Both the position numbers and the translations under genes were made by a program. Of a DNA stretch of 64,000 bases, positions 21,155-28,932 are shown piece after piece (position 1 is the stretch's first letter; the number at the start of each line of letters is the position of its first letter). Location: positions 1-64,000 of the forward strand of contig NZ_RZIJ01000015.1 in the NCBI RefSeq assembly GCF_003989665.1. The letters run 5' to 3'. The notes beneath the pieces are model-generated. The model had not been told where the DNA came from, made no database searches, and worked only from the letters and a program-made list of their open reading frames with translations. Source of the DNA: Azospirillum doebereinerae (lineage in GTDB: Bacteria > Pseudomonadota > Alphaproteobacteria > Azospirillales > Azospirillaceae).

Positions 21155-23362
21155 TCAGGCGGCGGCGCGGGGGGGCGGGGCGGAGGCGGCGTCGGGGAGG
21201 GCGTGGCGCCGGTCGCGCGCCATCGCCACGCAGTCGTCGAGGTCGAGGATCAGGCAGACCCGCCCGTTCCCCAGGATGGTGGTGGCGGCGACGCCGCGCA
21301 CATGGGTGAAGTTCTGTTCGATCGGCTTGACGACGACCTGCTGCTGGCCGAGCAGCTCGTCCACCACCAGCCCGATGACGCCCGCCGTGTCGGTCTCGAC
21401 GCGGACGACGATGCCGCGCGAGGGGTCGTGCTCGGCGCCGGGAAGCTGGAAGACCTCGGCCATGCGGACCAGCGGCAGCCAGTCGCCGCGCAGGAACACC
21501 ACCGTGCCGCTGCCGACCACCTCGTGGACGTCGCTCGCCTTGGGGCGGGTGCTTTCCAGGATGTTGGCGAGCGGGATGACGTAGAGTTCGGTCCCGACGC
21601 GCACCAGCATGCCGTCGAGCACCGCCAGCGTCAGCGGCAGGGTCATGGTCCAGCGGGTGCCGCGCCCCGGCTCGGACTGCACGGTGACGCGGCCGCCGAG
21701 CGACTGGATGTTGCGCTGGACCACGTCCATGCCGACGCCGCGTCCAGACACGTCGGTGACCGATTCGCTGGTGGAGAAGCCGGGGGCGAAGAGCAGGGCG
21801 TCGATCTCGTCGTCGGACGGGGCGGCGTCGGCGGCGACCAGCCCCAGGGCGCGCGCCTTGGCCAGAACGCGCGGGCGGTCGATGCCGCGCCCGTCGTCCT
21901 CGACCCGGATGACGATGCGCCCGCCCTTGTTCTCGGCCGACAGGAAGACGGTGCCGCATTCGGGCTTGCCGGCGGCGCGCCGGTCCTCCGGCCGTTCGAT
22001 GCCGTGGTCGAGCGCGTTGCGGATCATGTGGGTCAGCGGGTCGGCCAGCTCCTCGATGATCGTCTTGTCGACCTCGGTCGCTTCGCCGGCCATGCTGAGT
22101 TCGACGGTCTTGCCGAGACGACCGGCCAGATCGCGGACCATCCGGGGCATGCGGGCGAAGATCGACTTCACCGGCTGCATGCGGATCGCCATCACCGCGT
22201 CCTGGAGCTTGCGGCTGTGCGCGCTCAAGCCCTTCAGGGCGGCGATCATGCGGCGCTGCGTGCGCGAATCCAGCTCGCGGCACAGCTGGGTCAGCGTCGC
22301 CTCGGTGATGACCAGCTCGCCGACCATGTCGACCAGCCGGTCCACCCGGTCGAGGTCGACGCGGATGGTCCCCTTGCCGCCCGGCGCCGTGCCCCCGCGC
22401 GCGCCGGACGCCGTGGCGTCCTCGCTGACGGCGGCGGCCTGCGGCGGGGTCGGGGCGGGGACAGAGGCGGAGGCGGGCGTGGCGGTGGACATGGTGGCGG
22501 CAGCGGCGGCCGGTGCGCTGGCGGGGGCGGCGACGGGGGCCGCGATCCGGGGCGTGGCGGGCGGCGGCGGGATGGGCGTGGCCGGCGCCGGTCCCGGAAT
22601 CGCGGCCATGGCCGACCCGTCGTCCTTCATCAGGTCGATGCGGATGTCGGCCTCGTCCTCGACGAATTCGAAGACCTCGCGGATGTCGGATTCGGGGTGG
22701 TCGGTTTCCAGCTCGATCCGCCACGCCAGCACCGGCTCGGTCGGGTCGAAGTTCTCGATGTCCGGCAGACGGGTGAGGTCGAGCTGCGACACCAGCCGGC
22801 CCAGCCGGCCCAGCGCCCGGATGATCAGCAGCGGCTCGTTGCCGCCGGAATAGGCGGTCGGGCGGAACTGGATGGCCCAACGGCGCAGCGCGTCGGGATC
22901 GGCCGGCAGGGGCGCGGGCGCCTGCACGGTCACGGCGGTGGTGGCGGTTCCCGCCGCGTCCACGGCTTCGGCCAGACGCTCGGCGATCTGGCGGGCGCGC
23001 TCGCCGTCGGCGCCGGTGCCCTCGCGCGCGGCCTCGACCTGTTCGGCCAGCGCGTCGCCGGATTCGAGCAGCAGCGCCAGCATCGGCGGGGTCAGCGCCA
23101 GCCGCCCGGTGCGCAGCCGGTCGAGCGCCGCCTCCATGCGGTGGGTCAGGTCGGCCAGAGCGGTCAGGCCGAAGGCGGCGGCGCCGGCCTTGATTGAGTG
23201 GGCGACGCGGAAGACGGCGTCGAGCGTCTCGCGTTCGTGGGTTCCGTTGCGGGCGCCGTCGCGCAGGGTGCCGAGCAGTTCCTCGTTGCGCAGCAGATAC
23301 TCGCTGCATTCGTCGAAGAAGGTGACCCGAAGCTCATCCATGATGTCCGGGGTAAACGACAT
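21155..23362 (-). CDS. cheA: Chemotaxis histidine kinase CheA
   Basis: The 735-residue kinase has an N-terminal HPt domain with H55 in VAHSIKAGAAAFG, a second region (about 150-215), a long Ala/Pro-rich linker (about 235-305), a dimerisation domain starting near VDRLVDMVGELVI, a HATPase domain (MIRNALDHGIE; EDDGRGID; TSESVTDVSGRGVGMD), and a C-terminal CheW-like regulatory domain. It autophosphorylates and passes phosphate to the CheY and CheB of the same operon. The ATG at 23362 is 36 bp after the cheY stop. Confidence 0.95.
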   Translation of the reverse strand: MSFTPDIMDELRVTFFDECSEYLLRNEELLGTLRDGARNGTHERETLDAVFRVAHSIKAGAAAFGLTALADLTHRMEAALDRLRTGRLALTPPMLALLLESGDALAEQVEAAREGTGADGERARQIAERLAEAVDAAGTATTAVTVQAPAPLPADPDALRRWAIQFRPTAYSGGNEPLLIIRALGRLGRLVSQLDLTRLPDIENFDPTEPVLAWRIELETDHPESDIREVFEFVEDEADIRIDLMKDDGSAMAAIPGPAPATPIPPPPATPRIAAPVAAPASAPAAAAATMSTATPASASVPAPTPPQAAAVSEDATASGARGGTAPGGKGTIRVDLDRVDRLVDMVGELVITEATLTQLCRELDSRTQRRMIAALKGLSAHSRKLQDAVMAIRMQPVKSIFARMPRMVRDLAGRLGKTVELSMAGEATEVDKTIIEELADPLTHMIRNALDHGIERPEDRRAAGKPECGTVFLSAENKGGRIVIRVEDDGRGIDRPRVLAKARALGLVAADAAPSDDEIDALLFAPGFSTSESVTDVSGRGVGMDVVQRNIQSLGGRVTVQSEPGRGTRWTMTLPLTLAVLDGMLVRVGTELYVIPLANILESTRPKASDVHEVVGSGTVVFLRGDWLPLVRMAEVFQLPGAEHDPSRGIVVRVETDTAGVIGLVVDELLGQQQVVVKPIEQNFTHVRGVAATTILGNGRVCLILDLDDCVAMARDRRHALPDAASAPPPRAAA

Positions 23363-23398
23363 CGGCTGCGGCTCCCGTGCGGCGAAGGCGGAGGACGG

Positions 23399-23764
23399 TC
23401 AGGGGCAGACGCGGCGGACGACGTCCAGCAGCTTGTCCGGCGTGAAGGGCTTCACCAGCCAGCCGGTGGCGCCGGCGGCCTTGCCCTCGGCCTTCTTGCT
23501 GTCGGTGGCCTCGGTGGTCAGGATCAGGATGGGGGTGCGCTGGAAGCCCGGCTTGGAGCGCACGTGCCGGACGAAGGTCAGCCCGTCCATGTTGGGCATG
23601 TTGACGTCGGTGATGATCAGATCCACCGGGTCGCCGTTGATGCGCTGGAGCGCCTCCACCCCGTCGCCGGCCTCGCGGACGGTGAAGCCGGCGCCGTTCA
23701 GGGCCAGGCGGACCATGTCGCGCATCACCTTCGAATCATCGACCGCAAGAACGTTTCGGGCCAT
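23399..23764 (-). CDS. cheY: Single-domain chemotaxis response regulator CheY
   Basis: This 121-residue stand-alone receiver has the acidic pair D9-D10, phospho-acceptor D53 (LIITDVNMPNMDG), a conserved Thr in ILTTEA and K105 in LVKPF. It should be phosphorylated by the adjacent CheA. The second of two in-frame ATGs (23764) is preferred because AAGGA lies about 9 bp ahead; the first (23773) would add three residues. Whether its output is a flagellar motor or another process cannot be read from the window. Confidence 0.93.
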   Translation of the reverse strand: MARNVLAVDDSKVMRDMVRLALNGAGFTVREAGDGVEALQRINGDPVDLIITDVNMPNMDGLTFVRHVRSKPGFQRTPILILTTEATDSKKAEGKAAGATGWLVKPFTPDKLLDVVRRVCP

Positions 23765-23814
23765 GGGACGCATCCTTGTAGGAGAGGAAGGGGACGGGGA
23801 GGGAAAGGGAAGGC

Positions 23815-24069
23815 TCAGGGCAGCGAGACGCCGGCCATGTCGAGCAGCGCGGCCAGGGACGGCGACAGATCCGACACGGCGGCGGCGATGCCCCGGCGCT
23901 CGGCGGTGCAGACCGCGCTGAGGATCGCGGCCAGCTCCGGCATGCTCAGGAAGTCGATCCCGTCCAGGCTGATGGACAGCCGGTTGCCGGGGCCGGCCTC
24001 GCGGACGGCCTGGGCCAGACCGTCGACCAGCTTGTCCGTCGAGCCGAAGAATTGCGACACTGCGAGCAT
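23815..24069 (-). CDS. STAS-domain protein leading the chemotaxis operon
   Basis: This 84-residue STAS-like protein has the core NRLSISLDGIDFLSMPELAA, with a Ser where anti-anti-sigma factors are phosphorylated. The ATG at 24069 has GGAAGGA 8-10 bp ahead and is preferred over a longer upstream frame. It is the first gene of the operon, 50 bp before cheY. STAS genes recur at the head of some alternative chemosensory operons, where their role is poorly defined. It might interact with the HATPase switch kinase encoded at 10783, but that is speculation. Confidence 0.82.
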   Translation of the reverse strand: MLAVSQFFGSTDKLVDGLAQAVREAGPGNRLSISLDGIDFLSMPELAAILSAVCTAERRGIAAAVSDLSPSLAALLDMAGVSLP

Positions 24070-24306
24070 CGGGCGTATCCTTCCAGGGTCGGTTTCCAGG
24101 TGGGGGCCGGTCGAAATCGCGATGGCCGCGCCGTGTCGGTGGTGTTCTGCAACCGGGGTGTTTCGCAATCGGGCGGTGGTCCGATCCATCCCGCCGACCA
24201 TTCAAAAATGAAAGAATTTTAGGAAAATCGCACGCTTGTCGGCGGATAGTCCGGTTGGGAAAAGGGATACGGGGGGATAGTATCCCTGGGCCGGCACGCG
24301 TTCCGG
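24070..24306 (-). promoter_or_regulatory. Leader of the chemotaxis operon, with an inverted repeat
   Basis: This 237-bp region must carry the - strand operon promoter. AGGGATAC (24263-24270) and GTATCCCT (24280-24287) form a perfect 8-bp inverted repeat around 9 bp, directly beside the end of the upstream small gene, so it could be either its terminator or an operator. A TAAAAT-like -10 lies near 24217-24222 on the - strand, without a good -35 box. Confidence 0.4.
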
Positions 24307-24534
24307 TCAATGTTCCTGGAAGCTGTTTTCCAGTGTGGGCTTGCCCGGCTGGGCCAGCAGCTCGGCGGCACCGGTCGCCGTGGCGGCGACGGCAACGGCG
24401 GCGCGGGCCGGGCCGTATTCGATGTGCGTGGCGATGGCGTACATGGCCAGCCGGCGGCCGTTGGGCTGGAACTCGGCGATCTCGCGCAGCCGCTGCACCA
24501 TGTCCAGCAATTCGTTGCGATGCTCTTCGGTCAT
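24307..24534 (-). CDS. Small protein of unknown function
   Basis: The 75-residue product begins MTEEHRNELLDMVQRLREIA and contains an Ala-rich middle. It has no membrane segment or recognised motif. The ATG at 24534 has AAAAGG about 11 bp ahead. The first half is charged and helical in appearance and the reading frame follows the local codon bias. It lies 14 bp after another small - strand gene, with which it probably forms a unit, and 237 bp ahead of the chemotaxis operon. Confidence 0.6.
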   Translation of the reverse strand: MTEEHRNELLDMVQRLREIAEFQPNGRRLAMYAIATHIEYGPARAAVAVAATATGAAELLAQPGKPTLENSFQEH

Positions 24535-24548
24535 GACACGATACCTTT

Positions 24549-24752
24549 TTAAAAGAGGTCGACGCTGCCGCCGGCGGTGGCGTTGGTGGCGCCCAGGATC
24601 ATGGCGCCGCCGTAGCCATCCAGGACCATCGTCGGGGCATGCCGGGCGGCGATGCGGGCGAGGTTCAGCATGGCGGCGGAGGAGGGCGGCGGCTTCTTCC
24701 GGTTTTCGCCGGTCATGCGGGGGCGGGCGGGTCCGATGGTGATGGTGAACAT
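24549..24752 (-). CDS. Small protein of unknown function
   Basis: The 67-residue product begins MFTITIGPARPR and ends GGSVDLF. It contains a basic Lys/Pro patch (RKKPPPSS) and a Gly/Ala-rich segment (YGGAMILGA). The ATG has GAGG about 7 bp ahead. No domain is recognised. It is the first of two small genes transcribed leftward, divergent from the lipoprotein gene at 25144. Confidence 0.55.
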   Translation of the reverse strand: MFTITIGPARPRMTGENRKKPPPSSAAMLNLARIAARHAPTMVLDGYGGAMILGATNATAGGSVDLF

Positions 24753-25143
24753 CGCGTGCCTCGTTCCATGGGCGGACGTATCGGGGCCAAGCCGCAGCGG
24801 TTCCAGGCCCGACCGTGTCGCGCATGGAGGAAGGGAAGCGTCCGTTCCGGTTTGGGTTCAGCGGGAAAGAAGGGGGAGGGTTCGCCCACCGCCGCTCTCA
24901 TCGACTGTCGGTACTCAATATACCCATTTCGATTTGGGTTGACCGCAGTTGCGAGGGTTAGTCTGGATGGGAAAACGGGTACTCATACCTATCCCGACCT
25001 ATCCCATCGGAAAGGACCGATCCGGTCCTGTTTTCAGGGTTCCGGCGACGGCGCGGCGGTCTGCCCCCGGAAAAAAGCGGGGTGACGCGTGGCCCCGGAT
25101 CGCTTATCAACGGTCCAACGAGCTTTTCAGCGGAAGTTTTGTC
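24753..25143. other. Divergent intergenic region with a 10-bp tandem repeat
   Basis: This 391-bp gap separates the leftward small genes from the rightward lipoprotein gene and must hold both promoters. It contains two adjacent copies of ACCTATCCC(G/A) at 24987-24996 and 24997-25006. Part of the region stays open in the lipoprotein frame, but it lacks protein-like features and would put a signal peptide deep inside the protein. Confidence 0.5.
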
Positions 25144-25848
25144 TTGTCGCGATTTGGCATGTTCTGCCTGCTCGCCGCCGTGGCCGGCGGTCTTTCGGGC
25201 TGCACCTCGGACTATTCTCCGAACACCTACGCCAGCAACGCCGTGCAGCAGGCCAACAAGGCCGAGCCGGGGGTGATCGCCGGCTATCGGCAGGTCGCCA
25301 TCAGCGCCAACGGCACGGTCGGCGCCGTGACGGGCGGGGCGGCCGGCGGCATCCTGGGCGCGCAGGTCGGCTCGGGCGGCTTCAACTCGGCGCTCGGCAC
25401 CGTCGGCGGCACCGCCATCGGGACGATCATCGGCACGACGATGGAGCACATCACCGGCGACGCCACCGGCTGGGAATACATCGTCCGCAAGCCGAACGGC
25501 GAGTTGCTGTCCTTGACCCAGCGCGAGCCCCAGCCGCTGCCCATCGGGCAGAAGGTGCTGGTCATCACCGGCAGCCAGGCCCGCATCGTTCCCGATTATT
25601 CGGCCCCCGCCGAAACGCCGGCCCCGGCAGCCGTCCCGGCTCCGGAAAAGCCGAAGGCGGAGATCAAGGCCGAGCCGCTGGAGGCTCCGCCCGCGCCCTC
25701 CTCCGCGCCCGCCCAGCCGTCCGGCACCGCCCCGGAGGCCGCTCCGGCAACTCCAGGACCTGTCCGTCTGGCTCCGGCGGCGGAGGCTGTGCCCGCTCCC
25801 GTCGCGCCCCTGCCGCCGTCGGGCGATGCCGTGAGGATCGCGGAGTAA
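25144..25848 (+). CDS. Glycine-zipper outer-membrane-type lipoprotein
   Basis: From the TTG at 25144 the product is 234 residues with a lipoprotein signal (one Arg, hydrophobic core, lipobox LSGC with Cys near residue 20). A Gly-rich two-helix stretch follows (about 60-110: TGGAAGGILG, TVGGTAIGTIIGT), as in SlyB-like proteins. Next is a short beta-rich segment, then an 80-residue Pro/Ala-rich tail that may span the cell-wall layer. GGAAG lies about 8 bp ahead of the TTG. An ATG at 25159 would lose the Arg of the signal; longer starts would bury the signal. SlyB-like proteins support envelope integrity; the exact role here is unknown. Confidence 0.8.
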   Translation: MSRFGMFCLLAAVAGGLSGCTSDYSPNTYASNAVQQANKAEPGVIAGYRQVAISANGTVGAVTGGAAGGILGAQVGSGGFNSALGTVGGTAIGTIIGTTMEHITGDATGWEYIVRKPNGELLSLTQREPQPLPIGQKVLVITGSQARIVPDYSAPAETPAPAAVPAPEKPKAEIKAEPLEAPPAPSSAPAQPSGTAPEAAPATPGPVRLAPAAEAVPAPVAPLPPSGDAVRIAE

Positions 25849-25907
25849 GGGGAGGGCCGGCGTCCCACCGACGCCGCTCCGCCGGGCTTGCCTGGACCGG
25901 TGGTTTC

Positions 25908-25941
25908 GCGCACTGTTCGGAACGCCAACCGAACAGTGCGC
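25908..25941. terminator. Perfect 13-bp hairpin before the thioesterase gene
   Basis: GCGCACTGTTCGG (25908-25920) and CCGAACAGTGCGC (25929-25941) form a perfect stem with an 8-nt loop. It lies 59 bp after the lipoprotein stop and 13 bp before the next start. There is no T-run, so it may be a terminator of an unusual kind, an operator, or a structure near the ribosome-binding site. Confidence 0.55.
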
Positions 25942-25954
25942 CGCCCGAGGATCC

Positions 25955-26434
25955 ATGACCGAGCCGACCGCCCCCGCCATCACCAAGGAAGAGCTGGACG
26001 TCCTGATCCGCGAGGGGGTGCCGCTGGTCGGCGGCTTCGGCGTCGTCATCGACAGCCTGGGCGCCGGGACGATCCGCCTGCGCCTGCCCTACAAGGACGA
26101 TTTCGTGCGGCCCGGCGGCACGGTGACGGGGCCGGCGATGTTCGGGCTGGCCGACGTGGCGCTGTACGGCGCGGTGTTGAGCCTGATCGGCCGGGTCGAA
26201 CTGGCGGTCACCACCAGCATGACCATCAACTTCCTGCGCCGCCCGCCCCCCGTCGCCATCGCCGCCGAGGCCCGCATCCTGAAGATGGGCAAGCGGCTGG
26301 CCTACGGCGAGGTGCTGGTCTTCTCCGAGGGCGACCCGGAGCCCGTGGCGCACGCCACCGGGACCTATTCGATTCCGCCGCACGACCCGGTCAAGCTCGC
26401 GGTATCTGGATACCAGCCTCCCGAGGCGGAATAA
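25955..26434 (+). CDS. PaaI-type hotdog-fold thioesterase
   Basis: The 159-residue protein matches the PaaI/YdiI hotdog family: a central GGTVTGPAMFGLADVALYG helix with the conserved acidic residue, then the TTSMTINFLRRPP strand and a terminal ATGTYSIP strand. Such enzymes hydrolyse acyl- or aryl-CoA thioesters in the cytoplasm; the substrate cannot be predicted. GAGG lies just ahead of the ATG. The gene stands alone between two palindromes. Confidence 0.85.
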   Translation: MTEPTAPAITKEELDVLIREGVPLVGGFGVVIDSLGAGTIRLRLPYKDDFVRPGGTVTGPAMFGLADVALYGAVLSLIGRVELAVTTSMTINFLRRPPPVAIAAEARILKMGKRLAYGEVLVFSEGDPEPVAHATGTYSIPPHDPVKLAVSGYQPPEAE

Positions 26435-26440
26435 AAAATC

Positions 26441-26507
26441 CTTTGGTTTCAATGGCCTTGAGTAAGCGGTATGATGATACCGCGAAAACAAGCCATTGAA
26501 ATCAAAG
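26441..26507. repeat. Two-tier palindrome between the thioesterase gene and rplM
   Basis: The outer arms 26441-26460 and 26489-26507 pair over 18 of 19 positions with one bulged base (CTTTGGTTTCAATGGCCTTG against CAAGCCATTGAAATCAAAG). Inside lies a second perfect 7-bp hairpin, GCGGTAT-GATG-ATACCGC (26466-26483). The element starts 7 bp after the thioesterase stop and ends 13 bp before the rplM -35 box. It may terminate transcription or be a small mobile palindromic element. Confidence 0.7.
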
Positions 26508-26520
26508 AGAAACTTTTCCG

Positions 26521-26549
26521 TTGACAGGGCGTCGCCCAAAACGTAATAA
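26521..26549 (+). promoter_or_regulatory. Sigma70-type promoter of rplM-rpsI
   Basis: TTGACA (26521-26526), a 17-bp spacer and TAATAA (26544-26549) give near-consensus housekeeping boxes 67 bp ahead of the rplM ATG, as expected for a ribosomal-protein operon. Confidence 0.85.
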
Positions 26550-26615
26550 ACCGTCCGCTTCGGCGCCCCGGATTCGGCGGCCCGCCGATCTGTGTTTGAC
26601 TCAACGAGTGTGGCG

Positions 26616-27080
26616 ATGAAGACCTTCAATCTGAAGCCGACCGACATCGAGAAGAAGTGGTACGTCGTCGACGCCGACGGCCTCGTTCTCGGGCGGCTTG
26701 CCAGCATCCTGGCGAACATCCTGCGCGGCAAGAACAAGCCGACCTACACCCCCCACATGGATTGCGGCGATCACATCGTCGTCATCAATGCGGAGAAGGT
26801 GAAGCTGACCGGCAACAAGCGCGAAGCCGACATCTTCTACTGGCACACCGGTTATCCGGGCGGGATCAAGGGCCGTTCCAAGGGCCAGATCCTGGACGGC
26901 AAGTATCCGGAGCGCGTCGTCGAGAAGGCCGTGGAGCGCATGGTTCCCCGTGGTCCGCTCGGCCGCAAGCAGATGACCCACCTCAAGGTCTACAAGGGCG
27001 CGACCCACCCGCACGAGGCGCAGCAGCCCGTCGTCCTGGACGTCGGCTCGATGAACCCGAAGAATAAGCGGAGCGCGTAA
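26616..27080 (+). CDS. rplM: 50S ribosomal protein L13 (uL13)
   Basis: The 154-residue protein matches L13 throughout: MKTFNLKP start, WYVVDADGLVLGRLAS, LRGKNKPTYTPHMDCGDHI, KLTGNK, HTGYPGGIK, RMVPRGPLGRKQ and a final HPHEAQQP. It is slightly longer than the E. coli protein (142) because of a C-terminal extension. The ATG at 26616 gives the conserved MKTF start; a few upstream in-frame codons are not part of the family. It is followed 5 bp later by rpsI, the usual pairing. Confidence 0.97.
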   Translation: MKTFNLKPTDIEKKWYVVDADGLVLGRLASILANILRGKNKPTYTPHMDCGDHIVVINAEKVKLTGNKREADIFYWHTGYPGGIKGRSKGQILDGKYPERVVEKAVERMVPRGPLGRKQMTHLKVYKGATHPHEAQQPVVLDVGSMNPKNKRSA

Positions 27081-27085
27081 TCCAA

Positions 27086-27574
27086 ATGGCTCAGGTTACC
27101 ACCACCCTTTCCGGCCTGAAGGATCTGACGGGCGCCGCCACCACCGCGACCGTCACCGAAGAGCTGGCCGCGCCGAAGATCGACGCCCAGGGCCGCGCCT
27201 ATGCCACCGGCAAGCGCAAGGACGCCGTCGCCCGCGTGTGGATCAAGCCGGGCTCCGGCAAGGTCACCGTGAACGGCCGCGACCAGAGCGTCTACTTCGC
27301 CCGTCCCGTGCTGCGCATGATGATCGCCCAGCCGTTCGGCCTGACCGAGCGCGCCGAGCAGTTCGACGTGGTCGCCACGGTCGCCGGCGGCGGTCTGTCC
27401 GGCCAGGCCGGCGCGGTCCGTCACGGCATCTCGAAGGCCCTGACCTACTTCGAGCCGACCCTGCGTCCGCCGTTGAAGGCCGCCGGCTTCCTGACCCGCG
27501 ACGCCCGTACGGTCGAGCGCAAGAAGTACGGCCGCGCCAAGGCCCGCCGCAGCTTCCAGTTCTCGAAGCGCTAA
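27086..27574 (+). CDS. rpsI: 30S ribosomal protein S9 (uS9)
   Basis: The 162-residue protein has an extended N-terminus of about 30 residues, seen in alphaproteobacteria, then the S9 core: YATGKRKDAVARVWIKPGSG, VAGGGLSGQAGAVRHGISKAL and the basic tail ending KARRSFQFSKR, which reaches the P-site tRNA. It follows rplM after 5 bp and is followed by an intrinsic terminator. Confidence 0.97.
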   Translation: MAQVTTTLSGLKDLTGAATTATVTEELAAPKIDAQGRAYATGKRKDAVARVWIKPGSGKVTVNGRDQSVYFARPVLRMMIAQPFGLTERAEQFDVVATVAGGGLSGQAGAVRHGISKALTYFEPTLRPPLKAAGFLTRDARTVERKKYGRAKARRSFQFSKR

Positions 27575-27610
27575 GGCCCTACACGGACCCGCGTCGCTAC
27601 GGTACAAGCG

Positions 27611-27645
27611 AGGGGCGTCCCGAAAGGGGCGCCCCTTTCTTTTTG
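27611..27645 (+). terminator. Rho-independent terminator of rplM-rpsI
   Basis: GGGGCGTCCC-GAAA-GGGGCGCCCC forms a 10-bp stem (one G-T pair) with a GAAA tetraloop, capped by A-T and followed by TTTCTTTTTG. Confidence 0.92.
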
Positions 27646-27683
27646 TCTCTTCCATGACTTTTCCAGCGAAGGACACCGGTTTC

Positions 27684-28760
27684 ATGGCCCTGATCAGCAC
27701 GTTTGGCAGCACCTCCAGCGGCACGAAGATCCGCGTCGGCATCCTGGGCGCCTCCGGTTACACCGGCGCCGAACTGGTGCGTATGCTGCTGCGTCACCCG
27801 AACGTCGAGATCGCCGCGCTGACCGCCGAGCGACAGGCCGGAAAGCCGTTGGCCGAGGTGTTCCCGCATCTGGGCGGTTTTGGCCTGCCCGATCTGGTGA
27901 AGATCGATCAGGTCAAGTGGGACGGGCTGGACTTCGTGTTCTGCGCCCTGCCGCACGGCACCACGCAGGAAGTGATCGCCGGGCTGCCGAGCGGGTTGAA
28001 GGTGGTCGATCTCTCCGCCGATTTCCGCCTGACCGATCCGGCCGAATACGCGACGTGGTACGGGCACGAGCACCGCGCCACCGATCTCCAGAAGGAGGTC
28101 GCCTACGGGTTGACCGAGTTCAACCGCCAGGGCGTGCGCAAGGCGCGGGTGGTGGCGAATCCGGGCTGCTACCCGACCTCGTCGCTGCTGCCGCTGCTGC
28201 CGCTGCTGCTGGAGAACCAGATCGAGCCGGGCGGGATCATCATCGACGCCAAGTCCGGCGTGTCGGGCGCCGGCCGCGACGCCAAGCAGGCCAACCTGTT
28301 CTGCGAGGTGTCGGAGGGCTTCAACGCCTACGGCGTCGGCCATCACCGCCACATGCCGGAAATCGAGCAGGAGCTGCGTCTGGCCGCCGGCCGTCCGGTG
28401 ACGGTGTCCTTCACGCCGCATCTGGTGCCGATGAACCGTGGCATGCTGGCGACGATCTACGTCCGCATGGCCGAGGGCGTCACCGCCGACGACCTGCGCG
28501 CGACGCTGGCCGCCCGCTACGCCGACGAGCCCTTCGTGGGCGTGACCCCGGCCGGTGTGGTCCCCGCCACCCGCCACGTCCGCGCGTCCAACCACGCGCT
28601 GATGGGCGTGGTCGCCGACCGCACCCCGCGCGGCGCCATCATCGTGTCGGTGATCGACAATCTGGTGAAGGGCGCGTCGGGGCAGGCGATCCAGAACATG
28701 AACGTCATGATGGGGCTGGGCGAGACCACCGGCATCGATCAGGCGCCGCTCTTCCCGTAA
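27684..28760 (+). CDS. argC: N-acetyl-gamma-glutamyl-phosphate reductase
   Basis: The 358-residue enzyme reduces N-acetylglutamyl phosphate to the semialdehyde with NADPH in arginine biosynthesis. The Rossmann motif GILGASGYTGAEL is at the N-terminus, the catalytic Cys is in VANPGCYPTS, and the conserved HRHMPEI and FTPHLVPM segments are present. It is the long type-1 ArgC form. The ATG at 27684 is chosen because GAAGGA lies about 11 bp ahead; an ATG at 27654 lies directly against the rpsI terminator with no ribosome-binding site. Confidence 0.95.
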   Translation: MALISTFGSTSSGTKIRVGILGASGYTGAELVRMLLRHPNVEIAALTAERQAGKPLAEVFPHLGGFGLPDLVKIDQVKWDGLDFVFCALPHGTTQEVIAGLPSGLKVVDLSADFRLTDPAEYATWYGHEHRATDLQKEVAYGLTEFNRQGVRKARVVANPGCYPTSSLLPLLPLLLENQIEPGGIIIDAKSGVSGAGRDAKQANLFCEVSEGFNAYGVGHHRHMPEIEQELRLAAGRPVTVSFTPHLVPMNRGMLATIYVRMAEGVTADDLRATLAARYADEPFVGVTPAGVVPATRHVRASNHALMGVVADRTPRGAIIVSVIDNLVKGASGQAIQNMNVMMGLGETTGIDQAPLFP

Positions 28761-28780
28761 GGTCACCGTAAAAACACCAG

Positions 28781-28809
28781 GCCCGGCGGCGAAAACTGTG
28801 TCGCCGGGC
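28781..28809 (+). terminator. GC-rich hairpin after argC
   Basis: GCCCGGCG (28781-28788) and CGCCGGGC (28802-28809) pair perfectly around a 13-nt loop, 20 bp after the argC stop. No T-run follows. Confidence 0.5.
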
Positions 28810-28932
28810 GCCCAGTGTTGCACAGACGCTGCAATGCCGATCCGCTTTGCGGGTTATAGAGAATTCGGGTGGTACCCTTACGCTTACGGTGGTTCAATCC
28901 CGACCGTCACGCACGGCTACAGACACGACTTG

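Noticed and set aside
21203..23197. 664-codon + strand frame opposite cheA
   Set aside because: Shadow of cheA, whose catalytic motifs are complete on the other strand.
27654..27683. Upstream ATG for argC
   Set aside because: It abuts the rpsI terminator, has no ribosome-binding site and adds residues outside the family.
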